A stretch of 7,871 bases of DNA from Saprospiraceae bacterium (lineage in GTDB: Bacteria; Bacteroidota; Bacteroidia; Chitinophagales; Saprospiraceae), in contig JAHDCE010000172.1 of the NCBI GenBank assembly GCA_020630045.1, forward strand, positions 1 through 7,871. Reading direction: 5' to 3'. The notes below the pieces were generated by a model. It saw only the letters and a list, made by a program, of their open reading frames with translations. It did not search any database and had not been told where the DNA came from. This document shows positions 6,152-7,871 of this stretch, in pieces (the first letter of the stretch is position 1; every line of letters starts with the position of its first letter). The translations under genes were made by a program, and so were the position numbers.

Positions 6152-7835
6152 ACCCGGCGTTAGGAATTTGGTGGAACTTTGCGCGGCGAAGGGCATTCGT
6201 CATGTTATTATTTCTCCGGGTTCTCGAAATGCGCCCTTGAATATTTCTTTCAATGAACATGGTGCTTTCGAGTGTATTTCCGTTCCGGACGAACGATGTG
6301 CCGCATTCGTGGCCCTAGGCATCGGTCAACATACCGGACAGCCGGCGATTGTTTGTTGCACTTCGGGTTCGGCGGCATTGAATTTCGCTCCCGCTATCGT
6401 AGAAGCTTATTATCAACGAATACCGATGCTGATACTTACGGCTGATCGACCGCCGGAGTGGATTGACCAAGGAGAAGGTCAGTCCATGCGTCAGTCTGGC
6501 GTTTATGCAAATTATATCAAAAAGGACTATGATCTCCCGCTAGAAACTCAAGACCAAGACAATCTGGCTATGATAAATCGAATCGTGAATGAAGCTATTC
6601 ATTTGACGACTTCCGATATTCCTGGGCCGGTTCATATCAATATCCCTTTTAGGGAACCCTTGTATGGACGCAAGGATTGGTCTGATATTCCGCTCCCCAA
6701 AAGCATCGACTACCCTACCCCGGTTTTCCATTTGCCGGAAGGCGAACAAAAAAAACTGGCGAATGCTTGGTGGTCGAGTCAGAAAAAAATCGTGCTATGC
6801 GGGCTACTTCCGTCGTCCGATGAATTGGAAAATTCACTAGCAAACCTGGTGGATGAAAATACCGTCGTCTTGTCGGAAATCACTTCCAACTTACACCATC
6901 CTTCTTTTTTGACCGGTATTGATCGCTTGATTCATCTTATTGATAAAAAAGAGTTTTGTCCGGATATATTGGTGACGATCGGACATAGTTTTATCTCAAA
7001 AAAATTAAAATTGTGGTTGCGTGACTTCCGTCCAAAATCGCATTGGCATATCGGATTGGAAACCGTAGCACAAGATACTTTTCAGTCATTGACCCAACAT
7101 CTGCGAACTACCCCGGAGTACTTGTTTGATACTTTAGTCAAGCACAAAGGAGAACAATCTAATAAATCCGGTTTTCATTTTAATAAAAAATGGAGTGACC
7201 TAGCCCTAAAAATAAACCAACAACAAGCTGAATATATCAGTAATGCTCCTTGGTCCGATTTGAAAATATTCGACTGGATGTTATCGAGACTTCCTAGTAA
7301 TATTGAATTACATCTGGGTAATAGTTCACCGGTCAGGTATGCCGATTTGTTTCCAAGAAAAAGAGGGTGTGTTTACCGCTCCAATCGAGGTGTCAGCGGA
7401 ATAGACGGCTGCAATTCCACCGCATTGGGGGCAGCGAAAGTTTCTGATAAAACCGTGATGTTGATTACCGGGGACATTTCATTTTTTTATGATTCCAACG
7501 CTTTTTGGAATGTCGCCTTACCGGCGAATTTAAAAATAGTCGTTATTAACAACCAAGGAGGCGGAATATTCCGGATGATTCCCGGTCCGGGAACAACAGC
7601 TCAGTTGGATCATTTTTTTGAAACGACACATTCGTTTTCTGCCGAAGGTATTTGTAACACCTTTGGTGTAAATTATTATTCCGCGAAAGCGGAAAAAATA
7701 AATGAAAATACTTGGGAGGCTTTCCTAGGGGAACAAACAAATGGACAGCCGGCTGTATTGGAAATTTTCACTCCCCGGACAACGAATGATATTGTCTTCA
7801 AGAAATTTTATGCTGCATTAAGTACCCGGCCATAA
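6138..7835 (+). CDS. menD: 2-succinyl-5-enolpyruvyl-6-hydroxy-3-cyclohexene-1-carboxylate synthase
   Basis: MenD joins isochorismate and 2-oxoglutarate with loss of CO2 to form SEPHCHC, the second step of menaquinone synthesis, using thiamine diphosphate and Mg2+. The 565-residue protein has the usual length. The N-terminal domain carries SPGSRNAPL (26-34, substrate Arg30), DERCAAFVALG (51-61) with Glu52 as the ThDP-activating glutamate, TSGSAALN (75-82), ADRPPE (102-107) and GQSMRQSG (114-121). The C-terminal domain carries NSSPVR (395-400), RSNRGVSGIDG (414-424), the metal/ThDP motif starting at GD (445-446) with NN at 471-472, and GGGIF (474-478). ATG 6138 is chosen because the frame upstream of it is the overlapping end of menF. 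The two genes overlap by 14 bp and are surely co-transcribed. All key residues I can place are present. Confidence 0.97.
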   Translation: MLSDKPGVRNLVELCAAKGIRHVIISPGSRNAPLNISFNEHGAFECISVPDERCAAFVALGIGQHTGQPAIVCCTSGSAALNFAPAIVEAYYQRIPMLILTADRPPEWIDQGEGQSMRQSGVYANYIKKDYDLPLETQDQDNLAMINRIVNEAIHLTTSDIPGPVHINIPFREPLYGRKDWSDIPLPKSIDYPTPVFHLPEGEQKKLANAWWSSQKKIVLCGLLPSSDELENSLANLVDENTVVLSEITSNLHHPSFLTGIDRLIHLIDKKEFCPDILVTIGHSFISKKLKLWLRDFRPKSHWHIGLETVAQDTFQSLTQHLRTTPEYLFDTLVKHKGEQSNKSGFHFNKKWSDLALKINQQQAEYISNAPWSDLKIFDWMLSRLPSNIELHLGNSSPVRYADLFPRKRGCVYRSNRGVSGIDGCNSTALGAAKVSDKTVMLITGDISFFYDSNAFWNVALPANLKIVVINNQGGGIFRMIPGPGTTAQLDHFFETTHSFSAEGICNTFGVNYYSAKAEKINENTWEAFLGEQTNGQPAVLEIFTPRTTNDIVFKKFYAALSTRP

Positions 7836-7867
7836 ATAATTAGGGAATATGCTTTTCGGGTATTTTT
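7820..7867 (+). terminator. Possible weak intrinsic terminator at the end of menD
   Basis: AAGTACCCG (7820-7828) can pair with CGGGTATTT (7857-7865), 9 bp including one G-U pair. A T-rich stretch (7863-7867) partly overlaps the right arm. The 28-base loop is long and the left arm lies within the last menD codons, so this is weak. The remainder of 7836-7871 shows no gene start before the window ends. Confidence 0.25.
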
Positions 7868-7871
7868 GCTT

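Overview
The window reads as ordinary chromosome from a member of the Bacteroidota, most likely a flavobacterium-like lineage. The reasons are a class II HMG-CoA reductase next to a GHMP kinase with the 'GYDIA' signature, a type 2 IPP isomerase, promoters of the TAnnTTTG type, and almost no usable Shine-Dalgarno sequences. Everything visible is on the + strand, coding density is high, and I see no mobile element, CRISPR array, tRNA or rRNA. Base composition and codon use look even throughout, with no sign of recent transfer.

Layout. (1) 3-200: the C-terminal end of an unidentified membrane protein. (2) 201-411: a non-coding leader with a TAnnTTTG promoter element at 310-317 and two palindromes sharing the half-site TTTGGT/ACCAAA. 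(3) 412-5039: a tight five-gene run of type 2 isopentenyl-diphosphate isomerase (fni), HMG-CoA reductase (mvaA), GYDIA-type GHMP kinase, a ferredoxin-NADP reductase-like flavoprotein and a gamma-class carbonic anhydrase homologue. The gaps are 21, 18 and 4 bp, then an 8-bp overlap. (4) 5040-5104: an AT-rich promoter. (5) 5105-7835: isochorismate synthase (menF type) and menD, overlapping by 14 bp. (6) 7836-7871: the end of the window, with a possible weak terminator.

How the genes fit together. The first operon makes and isomerises C5 isoprenoid units by the mevalonate route: HMG-CoA to mevalonate, a phosphorylation step, and IPP to DMAPP. The second performs the first two committed steps of menaquinone head-group synthesis: chorismate to isochorismate to SEPHCHC. 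Menaquinone needs both a naphthoquinone ring and a polyprenyl tail, so the two operons feed the same end product. HMG-CoA synthase, diphosphomevalonate decarboxylase and the remaining kinase are not in the window.

Nothing here is a clearly new system. The points most worth checking are the paired palindromes before the mevalonate operon, a menF promoter placed so close to the start codon that the mRNA would be leaderless or nearly so, and a flavoprotein reductase lodged in an operon whose first enzyme needs reduced FMN.
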